Shown: positions 1 through 7,801 of the stretch, one piece after another
Layout: every line of letters starts with the position of its first letter
Numbering within the stretch: the stretch's first letter is position 1
Source of the DNA: Botryobacter ruber
GTDB taxonomy: Bacteria > Bacteroidota > Bacteroidia > Cytophagales > Hymenobacteraceae
NCBI RefSeq assembly: GCF_003347595.2
Contig: NZ_QCZK02000061.1
Location: forward strand, 124,001-188,000
DNA length: 64,000 bases
Direction: 5' to 3'
The notes under the pieces: generated by a model
Told to the model about the DNA's origin: nothing
Database searches by the model: none
The model's input: the letters and a program-made list of their open reading frames with translations, nothing else
Position numbers and translations under genes: made by a program

Positions 1-1086
1 GGCGGCTGGGGTGGCGTGGGCGGCAACGGCGGCAACGACAATTCCGGCAACCGTTCCGACCGCTTCCTGGCTGGCTCCGCCTATCTTGATGGCAAGCTGC
101 CCAGCGTGCTCATGTGTCGCGGCTACTACGGCCGCTCCGTTATCGCCGCCTGGGATTACCGCGACGGCAAACTAACCTCCCGCTGGGTATTCGATTCTGA
201 AAACGGAAAAAATCCTTTCTCCGGCCAGGGCAACCACGGCCTTAGCATCAACGACATCGACAACGACGGCAAAGACGAAATTGTCTATGGCGCCATGGCC
301 GTTGACGATAACGGCAAAGGCATCTACTCCACCGGCCTCCGCCACGGCGACGCCCTCCATGTCAGCCATTTCGACCCGTCTAACCCTGACCAGTTGGTGT
401 GGGGCGTGCACGAGATTGAAAACGAAGCAGGCCATGTGCAGGAAGGACACGGCGTGGCGCTCTTTAACGCCCGTACCGGTAAAATTTTATGGGGAACTGA
501 AAAGGGCAGAGACGTAGGGCGCGGCATGGCCGCTGACATCGACCCGCGCAACCCCGGGGCAGAGTTCTGGTGGAACGGCGCCGCCGGCCTGCACAACCTG
601 AAAGGCGAACGCATCAGCCAGGCGCCCCGGTCTACCAACTTCGGTATCTGGTGGGATGGCGACCTGCTGCGTGAACTGCTCAACAGCAACTACATCGAAA
701 AATGGGATTACCAGAACGAGAAAGCAAACCGCATTTTCACAGCAGAAGAATGCATGTCGAATAACGGTACCAAGTCAACTCCAGCTTTGAGTGCTGACCT
801 GTTTGGTGATTGGCGCGAAGAGGTAATGCTCCGCACAAGAGACAACAAAGAACTCCGCATCTACACCACCACCATCCCCACGGAGCACCGCCTGGTTACC
901 CTGATGCACGACCCGCAATACCGCATGAGCATTGCCTGGCAGAACGTGGGCTACAACCAGCCGCCGCACACCAGCTATTTCCTGGGCCACGGCATGCAAA
1001 AGCCGCCCCGCCCGCACATCGTGGTACTCACACCGCAGGAGCAGCAAAAGAAAAAGCAGGCTGGCAAGGGGCAGGCGAAGAAGTAA
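1..1086 (+). CDS. Rhamnogalacturonan lyase, PL11 family (5' end outside window)
   Basis: C-terminal part (about 360 residues) of a family 11 polysaccharide lyase that cleaves the rhamnogalacturonan-I backbone by beta-elimination, expected to be extracytoplasmic. The frame is open from base 3 of the window edge, so the N-terminus lies upstream. Family-typical segments are visible: DIDNDGKDEIVYGAM, a calcium-binding-like Asp-rich propeller motif, then ADIDPRNPGAEFWW, LSADLFGDWREEVMLR and the closing YNQPPHTSYFLG. The extreme C-terminus is a Lys/Gln tail (QQKKKQAGKGQAKK), which is not part of the fold. Neighbouring GH105, GH2 and esterase genes make a rhamnogalacturonan-degrading role coherent. 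Family assignment is confident from motif order; exo versus endo mode cannot be told. Confidence 0.9.
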   Translation, partial: GGWGGVGGNGGNDNSGNRSDRFLAGSAYLDGKLPSVLMCRGYYGRSVIAAWDYRDGKLTSRWVFDSENGKNPFSGQGNHGLSINDIDNDGKDEIVYGAMAVDDNGKGIYSTGLRHGDALHVSHFDPSNPDQLVWGVHEIENEAGHVQEGHGVALFNARTGKILWGTEKGRDVGRGMAADIDPRNPGAEFWWNGAAGLHNLKGERISQAPRSTNFGIWWDGDLLRELLNSNYIEKWDYQNEKANRIFTAEECMSNNGTKSTPALSADLFGDWREEVMLRTRDNKELRIYTTTIPTEHRLVTLMHDPQYRMSIAWQNVGYNQPPHTSYFLGHGMQKPPRPHIVVLTPQEQQKKKQAGKGQAKK

Positions 1087-1144
1087 AATTCGAAGCGAGA
1101 GCCCGGCGGGTTGCGCAGCTTGCCGGCACGCCCTGTTAAGGCTA

Positions 1145-1170
1145 CTGCACCTGCCACCACAGCCTCTGCT
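1145..1170 (+). repeat. CTGCC-type dispersed repeat, copy 1
   Basis: Forward copy with the exact 14-base core CTGCCACCACAGCC at 1151-1164, preceded by CTGCAC and followed by TCTGCT. It lies 59 bases after the PL11 stop codon. Confidence 0.8.
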
Positions 1171-1219
1171 TCAGGTTCTTATAAGGAAAAAGAAAAGGTG
1201 CTGAAGCAAAAGAAATTTT

Positions 1220-1353
1220 GCTAGTGCGAGCTTGTAGCTCGTACTTACTTGCCATGATGTAAAGCATGATGCATTGTTTCGTCATGCTGATGTAGGTAGA
1301 ACTGCAGCAATTTAGTCTGGAAATAAAAGTACGAGCTACAAGCTCGCACTAGC
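1220..1353. repeat. REP-like inverted pair, copy 1
   Basis: Two 27-base arms (1220-1246 and 1327-1353) are perfect reverse complements. Each arm is itself a hairpin: CGAGCT-TGT-AGCTCG on the left and CGAGCT-ACA-AGCTCG on the right. The 80 bases between the arms contain no gene. Size and double-hairpin layout resemble REP/BIME units mobilised by REP-associated tyrosine transposases, but none is encoded in the window. A second copy is at 9181-9302. Confidence 0.8.
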
Positions 1354-1473
1354 GCACCCGTTTCAGATATTTACCTATAAGAATAGCCTCAAAGGGAGAC
1401 TTTTCCTGCTATTGTAATTTTTGCACCACAGCAGTAAGTTGAATCTGCATGCAGTTTCACTGCAGGCAAATTT

Positions 1474-2172
1474 TTATTTCACCATCAGCTCCACCACAGG
1501 CTCGATTAATTTCCGGGAGGCTACCGCATCTAAATGCAGCCCATCTGCTGTCATGGTATTGATGTCGAGGCCGGGAGTTTTATAGCCGTTTACAAACAGG
1601 CAGCCATTGCGTTTGGCTACTTTCTCGAAAGTTTTGCTCATCTGTTGCACGCGTGCGTCACCACCGGCATACTTTTCTGTAGCCTTTGCTTTTTCGCCGT
1701 AAGGAGGAGGCGAAATGATGATGATTTTTGCCTTGCTGATGGTGGGGTAGCGACTGCCTTTTATTTTTTTGATAAGCGTCTCCAGGTTCTGGGGCACTTC
1801 CTTTTGCCTGTCAGCAAATACAGCTTTGGCATCGTTGGTACCGAGTTCCAGCACAATGAAATCATACGGACGGTCTTTTGTAAATTCAGCAGCTTTCTTC
1901 AGATTTTCGTCCAGTACCAGCAGCGAATTCAGGGTGCTGTCGCCGTTGTTCACAAAACCGATTGTTCTCCCCGACTTACTGATGTTGAAGATTTGCGCCT
2001 CCGGCAGCGCCACCTGCAGTTGCTTCGGCCAGCTGTGGGGATAGGTGCCGTTGCTATCGCCAAGAGTAAGGATGTTCAGTTTTCTTTTGGAAGAGGCTGT
2101 GTCTTGTGCCGTGAGCACAAACGGAAGCAGGAATAAAAAGGCTAACAGGTACTTCATTTTACGCATCATCAT
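1474..2172 (-). CDS. SGNH/GDSL-family hydrolase, secreted
   Basis: A 232-residue secreted SGNH esterase, probably removing acetyl or similar esters from pectic polysaccharide. Block I is LTLGDSNGTYP with the nucleophile Ser, block III is LELGTNDAK, and the catalytic Asp/His pair is in DGLHLDA near the C-terminus. The N-terminus is a signal peptide (KMKYLLAFLFLLPFVLTAQ). Three Met codons precede the hydrophobic core (at 2172, 2169 and 2166), with another at 2157, so the exact start is uncertain. It converges on the PL11 gene and sits among rhamnogalacturonan enzymes, which suggests but does not prove a rhamnogalacturonan acetylesterase role. The fold is confident; the substrate is inferred. 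Confidence 0.85.
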   Translation of the reverse strand: MMMRKMKYLLAFLFLLPFVLTAQDTASSKRKLNILTLGDSNGTYPHSWPKQLQVALPEAQIFNISKSGRTIGFVNNGDSTLNSLLVLDENLKKAAEFTKDRPYDFIVLELGTNDAKAVFADRQKEVPQNLETLIKKIKGSRYPTISKAKIIIISPPPYGEKAKATEKYAGGDARVQQMSKTFEKVAKRNGCLFVNGYKTPGLDINTMTADGLHLDAVASRKLIEPVVELMVK

Positions 2173-2295
2173 GTCTTTTAAAGGGTACTAGAGATTTTTA
2201 TGTCATGCAACTTTCCTGCCGAAAGCCTTCGGCGCTTTCGTTGCTGCAACCCAAAGGCAACCGCAGCAGGAGAAAGTACTGGAGTAGGCCACTGC

Positions 2296-2327
2296 CAGGA
2301 GCAGCGGGTTTGGTGACAGCAGCAGAA
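2296..2327 (-). repeat. CTGCC-type dispersed repeat, degenerate copy 2
   Basis: On the minus strand this reads CTGCTGCTGTCACCAAACCC followed by GCTGCTCC, matching the family layout with several changes in the core. It is inverted relative to the copy at 2559-2590. Confidence 0.5.
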
Positions 2328-2558
2328 AGGTAATCAAACTATACAAAAGTAGCACGAAAGTGTGGAAACAAACCGGAAGCAAGCCCTAAACGCTTCCATA
2401 AAACGAACAAACGATAGGTTGTATAACTCAGAAAGTATCGGTACTTTTAAGACTAGCTTTTTCTCCGGGATTTCACCTAAAAGAAACAGATTTCCATCAA
2501 CCAAACAGGCTACGTATGTACCACCTAACCCCGACTCCTTTACCAGCGGCAGAAAACT

Positions 2559-2590
2559 CTGCAGTACCTGCCACCACAGTCTTTGCAGCT
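2559..2590 (+). repeat. CTGCC-type dispersed repeat, copy 3
   Basis: Forward copy with core CTGCCACCACAGTC (one change), flanked by CTGCAG-like arms. It ends 27 bases before the preferred GH2 start at 2618. Confidence 0.7.
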
Positions 2591-2617
2591 CATCACAAGC
2601 CTTGGGCGCTGGTTGTT

Positions 2618-4963
2618 ATGCTGTTGCTCCTGCTGGCATTGCTCCTCGGGCTAACCGCAACAGCACAGGCTCAAAAACAGGCTTCCGCCCGCACCACCAC
2701 TTCCTTCGACAAGGACTGGCAGTTCCACCAGGGCGAAGCAAAGGGTGCCGAGGCCGCCTCTTTCGACGACAAAGCCTGGCGACGCGTAGATGTACCGCAC
2801 GACTGGAGCATTGAAGGCACCGTGAGCAAAGACAACCCGACCGGGCGTGGCGGTGGCTATTTTCCTAACGGGGTGGGCTGGTACCGCAAAACGTTTACAT
2901 TGCCTGACAACTACAACGGCCGCAAAGTGTTTGTAGAGTTCGACGGCATAATGGCCAACAGCGATGTGTGGGTGAACGGGAAGCACCTGGGCAAGCGGCC
3001 GTATGGCTATGTGAGCTTTCAGTACGACCTCACGCCGCACCTTAACATTGGCAAGGGTAAAACGAATGTCATCGCCGTACGTGCCGACAACTCCCAGCAA
3101 CCTGCCTCCCGCTGGTACACCGGTGCCGGCATTTACCGCCACGTGCGCCTGGTGGCGACAGACCCGGTTCATGCCGACCATTGGGGCGTATTTGTCACCA
3201 CGCCGGAGGTTAGCAAAGAGCAGGCAACCGTACGGGTACAGGCAAAAATTAAGAACGACTCAGGCAAGCAGCAGGAGGTTACGGTGCAAACCACGCTTGT
3301 GGATGCAGGAGGTAAAGCCGTGAAGACCGCGGAAGAAACGAAAACGGTTCCAGCCGGCCAGGCGCTGGATTTCCAGAAAGAAGTCGTAGTGGCCAAACCG
3401 CAGCTCTGGAACCTGGAGAGCCCGCACCTCTACAAAGCCGTTACACAGGTGCGCGCAGGCAAAACGGTGCTCGACGAAGTAACTACCCCCTTCGGCATCC
3501 GCAGTTTCCGATTTGAGCCGGCTACCGGTTTTTACCTGAACGACAAAAACATGAAAATCAAAGGCGCTTGCCTGCACCACGAAGCTGGCGCCCTCGGAGC
3601 AGCTGTGCCGTTGCGGGTGTGGGAGAAGCGCCTGGAGCAACTGCGCGAAGCAGGCGTAAATGCCATCCGCACAGCCCACAATCCCTTTGCCCCGGAATTC
3701 TACGACCTCTGCGACCGCATGGGCTTCCTGGTGATGAACGAGACCTTCGACACCTGGACCGCCACCAAAAACCACGGCACCTACGGGTACCAGCATTACT
3801 TTAAAGACTGGTGGGAAGCCGACACCCGCGATGTGGTGCTCCGCGACCGCAACCATCCCAGTATCATCATCTACAGCGTGGGCAACGAAATCCGCGACAA
3901 CCTCGACAGCGAAACCGGCTTCAAAACTTTCACCAACCAGCGCGACCTGATTCACCGCCTCGACCCGACGCGTCCCGTCACCATGGCGCTGTTCCGCCCG
4001 AACCAGGCCAACGTGTACACCAATGGTTTTGTGGAGCTGATGGATGTGGTGGGGCAGAACTACCGCGAAAACGAACTGGTGCAGGCGCACAAAGACAAGC
4101 CGGAGCGCAAGGTCATCGGCACCGAAAACGGGCACACACTCCAGGCCTGGCTGGTGCTGCGCGACAACCCGTTCATGTCCGGGCAGTTTATCTGGACCGG
4201 TTTCGACTACCTGGGTGAAGCCGACTGGCCCGCCATTTCCGGCGAGCATGGCATCTACGACCGCGTAGGCGGCACCAAACCTCAAACCTTCGAGCGGCAA
4301 AGCTGGTGGTCCGACAAGCCAATGGTGCACATCGCACGCAAAGCCCAGAATGGCGGCGTCGGCAAACTCGTCTCCGACTGGACACCCACCGACTTCGATA
4401 CCTACGACGAAGCGCACGTCACCATCTTCAGCAACTGCGACGAAGTGGAGCTTTTCCTGAACGGCAAATCGTTAGGCACCAGACCCAAACCCGCAAACGA
4501 CTCCCCCCGCAACTGGACCCTCACTTTCGAAAAAGGCACCATCAAAGCTGTAGGCCGGAACAAGGGCAAAGAAGTAGCGGTGCACGAGCTGAAAACTGCA
4601 GGCGAACCGGCCCGAATCGTAGTAACAGCAGACAAGAAAAAGCTGGCCCACGATTTCGAGGATGTATCCTATGTAACCGCCACCGTGGTAGACGCCAATG
4701 GAATCCCCTGCCCCAACGCCACGCCTAAAATCTCCTTCAGCCTGACCGGCCCCGGCACCATCGCCGCTGTCGACAATGGCAATCTTACCAGCCACGAACC
4801 TTTCCAGGCAAAGGAAAGAAGTGCTTACCGTGGCGAAGCTGTCGCTATTTTAAAAGCCTCTGCTTCTACCGGTAAAATTGTGCTGAAAGCGACTGCTCCT
4901 GGATTGCAGGAAGGCACAGTGGCTATTGAGGCTGGTGCCGGTGAAGGGTTGAGCAGGCGGTAA
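2618..4963 (+). CDS. Glycoside hydrolase family 2 (beta-galactosidase-like), secreted
   Basis: A 781-residue GH2 enzyme with the usual order: sugar-binding domain (GWYRKTFTLPDNYNGRKVFVEF), Ig-like sandwich, TIM barrel with IRTAHNPFAPEFYDLCD, acid/base Glu in SIIIYSVGNEIRDN and nucleophile Glu in VIGTENGHTLQAW, then C-terminal DUF4982-like and Ig-like domains. It probably removes beta-galactosyl or a related residue from rhamnogalacturonan side chains. I prefer the ATG at 2618, which gives a compact signal peptide (MLLLLLALLLGLTATAQA). The upstream ATG at 2516 would add 34 residues partly encoded by the CTGCC-type repeat. Family is certain; exact sugar specificity is not. Confidence 0.92.
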   Translation: MLLLLLALLLGLTATAQAQKQASARTTTSFDKDWQFHQGEAKGAEAASFDDKAWRRVDVPHDWSIEGTVSKDNPTGRGGGYFPNGVGWYRKTFTLPDNYNGRKVFVEFDGIMANSDVWVNGKHLGKRPYGYVSFQYDLTPHLNIGKGKTNVIAVRADNSQQPASRWYTGAGIYRHVRLVATDPVHADHWGVFVTTPEVSKEQATVRVQAKIKNDSGKQQEVTVQTTLVDAGGKAVKTAEETKTVPAGQALDFQKEVVVAKPQLWNLESPHLYKAVTQVRAGKTVLDEVTTPFGIRSFRFEPATGFYLNDKNMKIKGACLHHEAGALGAAVPLRVWEKRLEQLREAGVNAIRTAHNPFAPEFYDLCDRMGFLVMNETFDTWTATKNHGTYGYQHYFKDWWEADTRDVVLRDRNHPSIIIYSVGNEIRDNLDSETGFKTFTNQRDLIHRLDPTRPVTMALFRPNQANVYTNGFVELMDVVGQNYRENELVQAHKDKPERKVIGTENGHTLQAWLVLRDNPFMSGQFIWTGFDYLGEADWPAISGEHGIYDRVGGTKPQTFERQSWWSDKPMVHIARKAQNGGVGKLVSDWTPTDFDTYDEAHVTIFSNCDEVELFLNGKSLGTRPKPANDSPRNWTLTFEKGTIKAVGRNKGKEVAVHELKTAGEPARIVVTADKKKLAHDFEDVSYVTATVVDANGIPCPNATPKISFSLTGPGTIAAVDNGNLTSHEPFQAKERSAYRGEAVAILKASASTGKIVLKATAPGLQEGTVAIEAGAGEGLSRR

Positions 4964-4971
4964 GGACAAAA

Positions 4972-5129
4972 TGTCTGAATCAGGATTTACAGAATTAACA
5001 GGATTGAATTTAAAGCAGAGCAAATCAGGTTAATGATTTTGCTCTGCTTTAGAATGAAAACATTTAAACAAAAGTAACAATACTCCGAATTCTGAAAATC
5101 TTAAAATTCTGTAAATCCTGATTCAGACA
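4972..5129. repeat. MITE-like element with 25 bp inverted ends (family OED-1, copy 1)
   Basis: A 158 bp element whose first 25 bases (starting TGTCTGAATCAGGATTTAC) are the exact reverse complement of its last bases at 5105-5129. It has no open frame and contains an internal hairpin. The element lies between the convergent GH2 and VWA genes. A second element of almost the same length (160 bp) with related ends is at 17299-17458, so this is a mobile-type family and not a simple terminator. Confidence 0.75.
5012..5050. terminator. Strong hairpin inside the inverted-repeat element
   Basis: AAAGCAGAGCAAATCA pairs with TGATTTTGCTCTGCTTT (one bulged base) around a 6-base loop. It sits between two convergent genes and could terminate either strand, although no long U-tract follows. 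Confidence 0.5.
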
Positions 5130-5155
5130 AAACAATATAAAGTCTCGGCTTCACC

Positions 5156-6994
5156 CTACTTCCCACTACTCAACAAACTCATCGACTTCACCATATTAAT
5201 AAACTCAATACGGTAGCCTTCCTTATCTTTACCACGGGCACCTTCGGCCAGTTCCAGCACGGACGCGTAGGTAGCGTTCCCTTTGTGCTCCGAATCGCGG
5301 AGGAGCATGCCGAAGGAGGCGACGGCGGCGGCAAAGTTGAAATTTTCTGAAGGTCTTCTATCAATAAGGGCATGATGCCGCACTACTGTTTGCAACAGGC
5401 TGCTTTTGTCTCCGTCGGGTTGCTTGTAACGCAGCTTCAGCGTGACGATTTCATCCGTTTTAGCAGCGGCTGTGGTGGCAGGTGCAGTCTGGTATTTTAG
5501 GTCGTCAACGGGGTCTGTTTTGGTCGTGCTGTTGGATTTGGCTAATACCAACTCGTAGAGGGCAGTTACGGTGTGGCCGGAGCCGAGGTCGCCGGCGTCT
5601 TTTTTGTCGTTGTTAAAGTCTTCGCTCCGTAAAGCGCGGTTTTCGTAGCCAATCAGGCGGTAGGCTTTTACGTTAGCGGGGTTGAACTCCAGTTGCAGCT
5701 TCACGTCTTTGGCGGTGGTGAAGAGGGTGCCACCGAACTCGTTTACAAACACCTTCTTCGCCTCCAGCAGGTTATCGACATACGCGTAATTGCCGTTGCC
5801 TTTGTCGGCGAGCTTTTCCATTTTGGAATCTTTGTAGTTGCCCATCCCGAAACCCAGCACCGTCAGGAACACACCCGACTCCCGCTTCTCCTCTATCAGC
5901 CGCTCCATTTCGGCATCGCTCGACACACCCACGTTAAAATCGCCGTCAGTCGCCAGGATTACCCGGTTGTTGCCTTCTTTTATAAAGTGCTGCTGCGCTA
6001 TTTTGTAGGCCAGTTTAATCCCCTCGCCTCCGGCAGTGGAACCACCAGCCTCCAGGTTTTCAATCGCTTCCATGATTTTAGCTTTTTCACTACCCGAGGT
6101 AGGAGGCAGCACCTGTCCGGCAGCTCCGGCGTATACCACCAGCGCTACCTTGTCCTGCGGCCGCAGCTGCTCTACCAGCAGTTTGAAACCGGCTTTTACA
6201 AGCGGCAGCTTCTCCGGCGTGTCCATCGACCCCGACACATCCAGCAGGAAAACCAGGTTGGAAGCAGGCAGGTTTTCCATCGGAATATTTTTCCCCTGCA
6301 GGCCAATGTGCAACAGCTGGTTTCCCTTGTTCCAGGGGCAGGGTGCCAATTCGGTCGTCACCGAAAAAGGGTCTTTCCCTTCGGGCTGCGGATATTCGTA
6401 GGTGAAGTAGTTCACCAGCTCCTCAATCCGGACCGCATCTTTCGGCGGTCGCTGCCCCATGTTCAGAAAACGGCGGACGTTGCTGTAGGAGGCATTATCC
6501 ACGTCAATCGAGAACGTAGAGAGCGGGTTCTTCTTTACATCCAGGAAGGAATTCTCATGAATGGCGTCGTAGGCTTCGGTGTTGAAATTCCTGTCATGCA
6601 GCACCTCTATGTCAGCGACTTCGACATCGCGAATAACAACAGGTGGCGCAAATTTAACGGCAGGCGCTGGCATAACCATACTGTAAGATTGGGCCTCTTC
6701 TTTTAGCAGCTGTGGCTTTTTATGTTTTGTTTCCATACCCACTACCACTACTTCCTCCAGTGCACGCGCATCCGTTTCCAGCTTCACGTTTACCTCTGTG
6801 CGGGTCCCGATGTTAACTTCCTTCGTTTTGTAACCGATGAATGAAAAAACCAGCACCTTCCGGTTTTCGGGCACCGACAGCTTGTACTTTCCCTGCTTAT
6901 CGGTAACAGTACCCGTTTGGGTGCCTTTTACCTGCACACTTACGCCCGGCAGGGGCTTCCCGTCGGCAGTCGAGGTTACCTTACCGGTTACCAC
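5156..6994 (-). CDS. CarboxypepD_reg-like / VWA domain protein (YfbK-type), signal peptide out of frame
   Basis: The 612-residue open frame starts in a CarboxypepD_reg-like domain (VTGKVTSTADGKPLPGVSV), followed by the EEVVVVG box. Next is the YfbK-type N-terminal segment (STFSIDVDNASYSNVRRFL), then a VWA domain with the MIDAS motif DVSGSMDT near residue 253, and a C-terminal DUF3520-like region. Likely an envelope protein. There is no Met in this frame upstream. A good signal peptide start exists at 7080 (MTRQVYIFAFMVGAFLLS), but it runs in a frame one base off and hits a stop. The switch point would lie in the A4/A5 runs at 7010-7020. This is either a real frameshift or a base-calling error. 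The gene is divergent from an ECF sigma operon. Confidence 0.85.
   Translation of the reverse strand: MVTGKVTSTADGKPLPGVSVQVKGTQTGTVTDKQGKYKLSVPENRKVLVFSFIGYKTKEVNIGTRTEVNVKLETDARALEEVVVVGMETKHKKPQLLKEEAQSYSMVMPAPAVKFAPPVVIRDVEVADIEVLHDRNFNTEAYDAIHENSFLDVKKNPLSTFSIDVDNASYSNVRRFLNMGQRPPKDAVRIEELVNYFTYEYPQPEGKDPFSVTTELAPCPWNKGNQLLHIGLQGKNIPMENLPASNLVFLLDVSGSMDTPEKLPLVKAGFKLLVEQLRPQDKVALVVYAGAAGQVLPPTSGSEKAKIMEAIENLEAGGSTAGGEGIKLAYKIAQQHFIKEGNNRVILATDGDFNVGVSSDAEMERLIEEKRESGVFLTVLGFGMGNYKDSKMEKLADKGNGNYAYVDNLLEAKKVFVNEFGGTLFTTAKDVKLQLEFNPANVKAYRLIGYENRALRSEDFNNDKKDAGDLGSGHTVTALYELVLAKSNSTTKTDPVDDLKYQTAPATTAAAKTDEIVTLKLRYKQPDGDKSSLLQTVVRHHALIDRRPSENFNFAAAVASFGMLLRDSEHKGNATYASVLELAEGARGKDKEGYRIEFINMVKSMSLLSSGK
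5462..5487 (-). repeat. CTGCC-type dispersed repeat inside the VWA gene
   Basis: An exact-core copy (CTGCCACCACAGCC on the coding strand) lies inside coding sequence, read in frame as APATTAAA in a linker between the VWA and C-terminal regions. Confidence 0.8.
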
Positions 6995-7216
6995 GTTGGC
7001 TTGTGCCTGAAAATCAAAAAGTAAGTACTCAGCAGGAAAGCACCTACCATAAAGGCGAAGATGTAAACTTGTCTGGTCATGGCTTTAGGTTTTGTTTACA
7101 GGTAAGATGCAGAGCCTGAAAAAAATCCATAAAAGAGAGTGCTTTTTATTTTTGATTTTTATTTCTTTAGGATACAATTCTCACCCTGTAAAAAGACTGC
7201 ACCGGCACCTAACCAG

Positions 7217-7801
7217 ATGTTTATTAAGCTTTTCTCTAAATCGAGGCCGCCCGACGACCTGGAACTGGTGCAGAAGTACCGGCAGACGGGTGACATGCGT
7301 ATTATCGGGGATTTGTTTGAGCGCCACACCGAAATGGTGTACCTGGTGTGCCTGAAGTACCTGAAAGACGACGAAGACAGCAAAGACGCCACCATGCAGG
7401 TGTTCGAAAGCCTGCTCACGCTCCTCAAGAAACACCAGGTAAGCAATTTCAAAAGCTGGCTGCACGCCACCACGCGCAACCACTGCCTCATGCTGCTGCG
7501 CTCCCGCAAGTCGAAGAACGGGCAGGAGGAAGAACACCGGGCTTCGCTCGTGGAATCGGCATCGTTTGTGCATCTAATAGAAGAAGACCAGCAAGAGGCC
7601 ACTTTACAGCTCCTGGAACGGGGGCTGACCGAGCTGCCGCCGGAACAGAAAAATTGCCTGGAGCTGTTTTACCTGCAGCAGAAGAGTTATAAAGAAATTG
7701 CCGAAATAACCGGATGGGAGCTAAACAAGGTAAAACGCTACATCCAGAACGGCAGAAGAAACTTAAAAATTTACCTCGAAAGCCATCATGAGAAGCGATA
7801 A
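7217..7801 (+). CDS. ECF-type RNA polymerase sigma factor
   Basis: A 194-residue sigma-70 family factor of the extracytoplasmic-function type. Region 2 is visible as GDLFERHTEMVYLVCLKYL with DDEDSKDATMQVF, and region 4 as LTELPPEQKNCLELFYLQ then SYKEIAEITGWELNKVKRYI, a helix-turn-helix. I chose the ATG at 7217 (MFIKLFSKSRPPDDLELV), which matches the usual N-terminus; an in-frame ATG at 7139 would add an AT-rich hydrophobic extension. The stop overlaps the next gene by 14 bases, a layout typical of a sigma/anti-sigma pair. It would direct polymerase to an envelope-related regulon. Family is confident; the target genes are unknown. Confidence 0.9.
   Translation: MFIKLFSKSRPPDDLELVQKYRQTGDMRIIGDLFERHTEMVYLVCLKYLKDDEDSKDATMQVFESLLTLLKKHQVSNFKSWLHATTRNHCLMLLRSRKSKNGQEEEHRASLVESASFVHLIEEDQQEATLQLLERGLTELPPEQKNCLELFYLQQKSYKEIAEITGWELNKVKRYIQNGRRNLKIYLESHHEKR

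Larger units (their letters stand above)
1087..1473. other. Intergenic region with two repeat families
   Basis: This space lies between the convergent PL11 and SGNH esterase genes. It holds one copy of the CTGCC-type repeat and one REP-like inverted pair (both listed separately). No open frame here looks like a gene, and no U-tract terminator is clear. Confidence 0.6.
2173..2617. other. Divergent intergenic region upstream of GH2
   Basis: This is the region between the divergent SGNH and GH2 genes. It contains two copies of the CTGCC-type repeat in opposite orientation (2296-2327 and 2559-2590). No strong -7 box was found. An upstream in-frame Met at 2516 exists but would translate the repeat as an unlikely N-terminal extension. 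Confidence 0.5.

Noticed and set aside
3260..4417. Long minus-strand open frame opposite the GH2 gene
   Set aside because: It mirrors a real GH2 coding frame with full family motifs; the antisense translation shows no domain.
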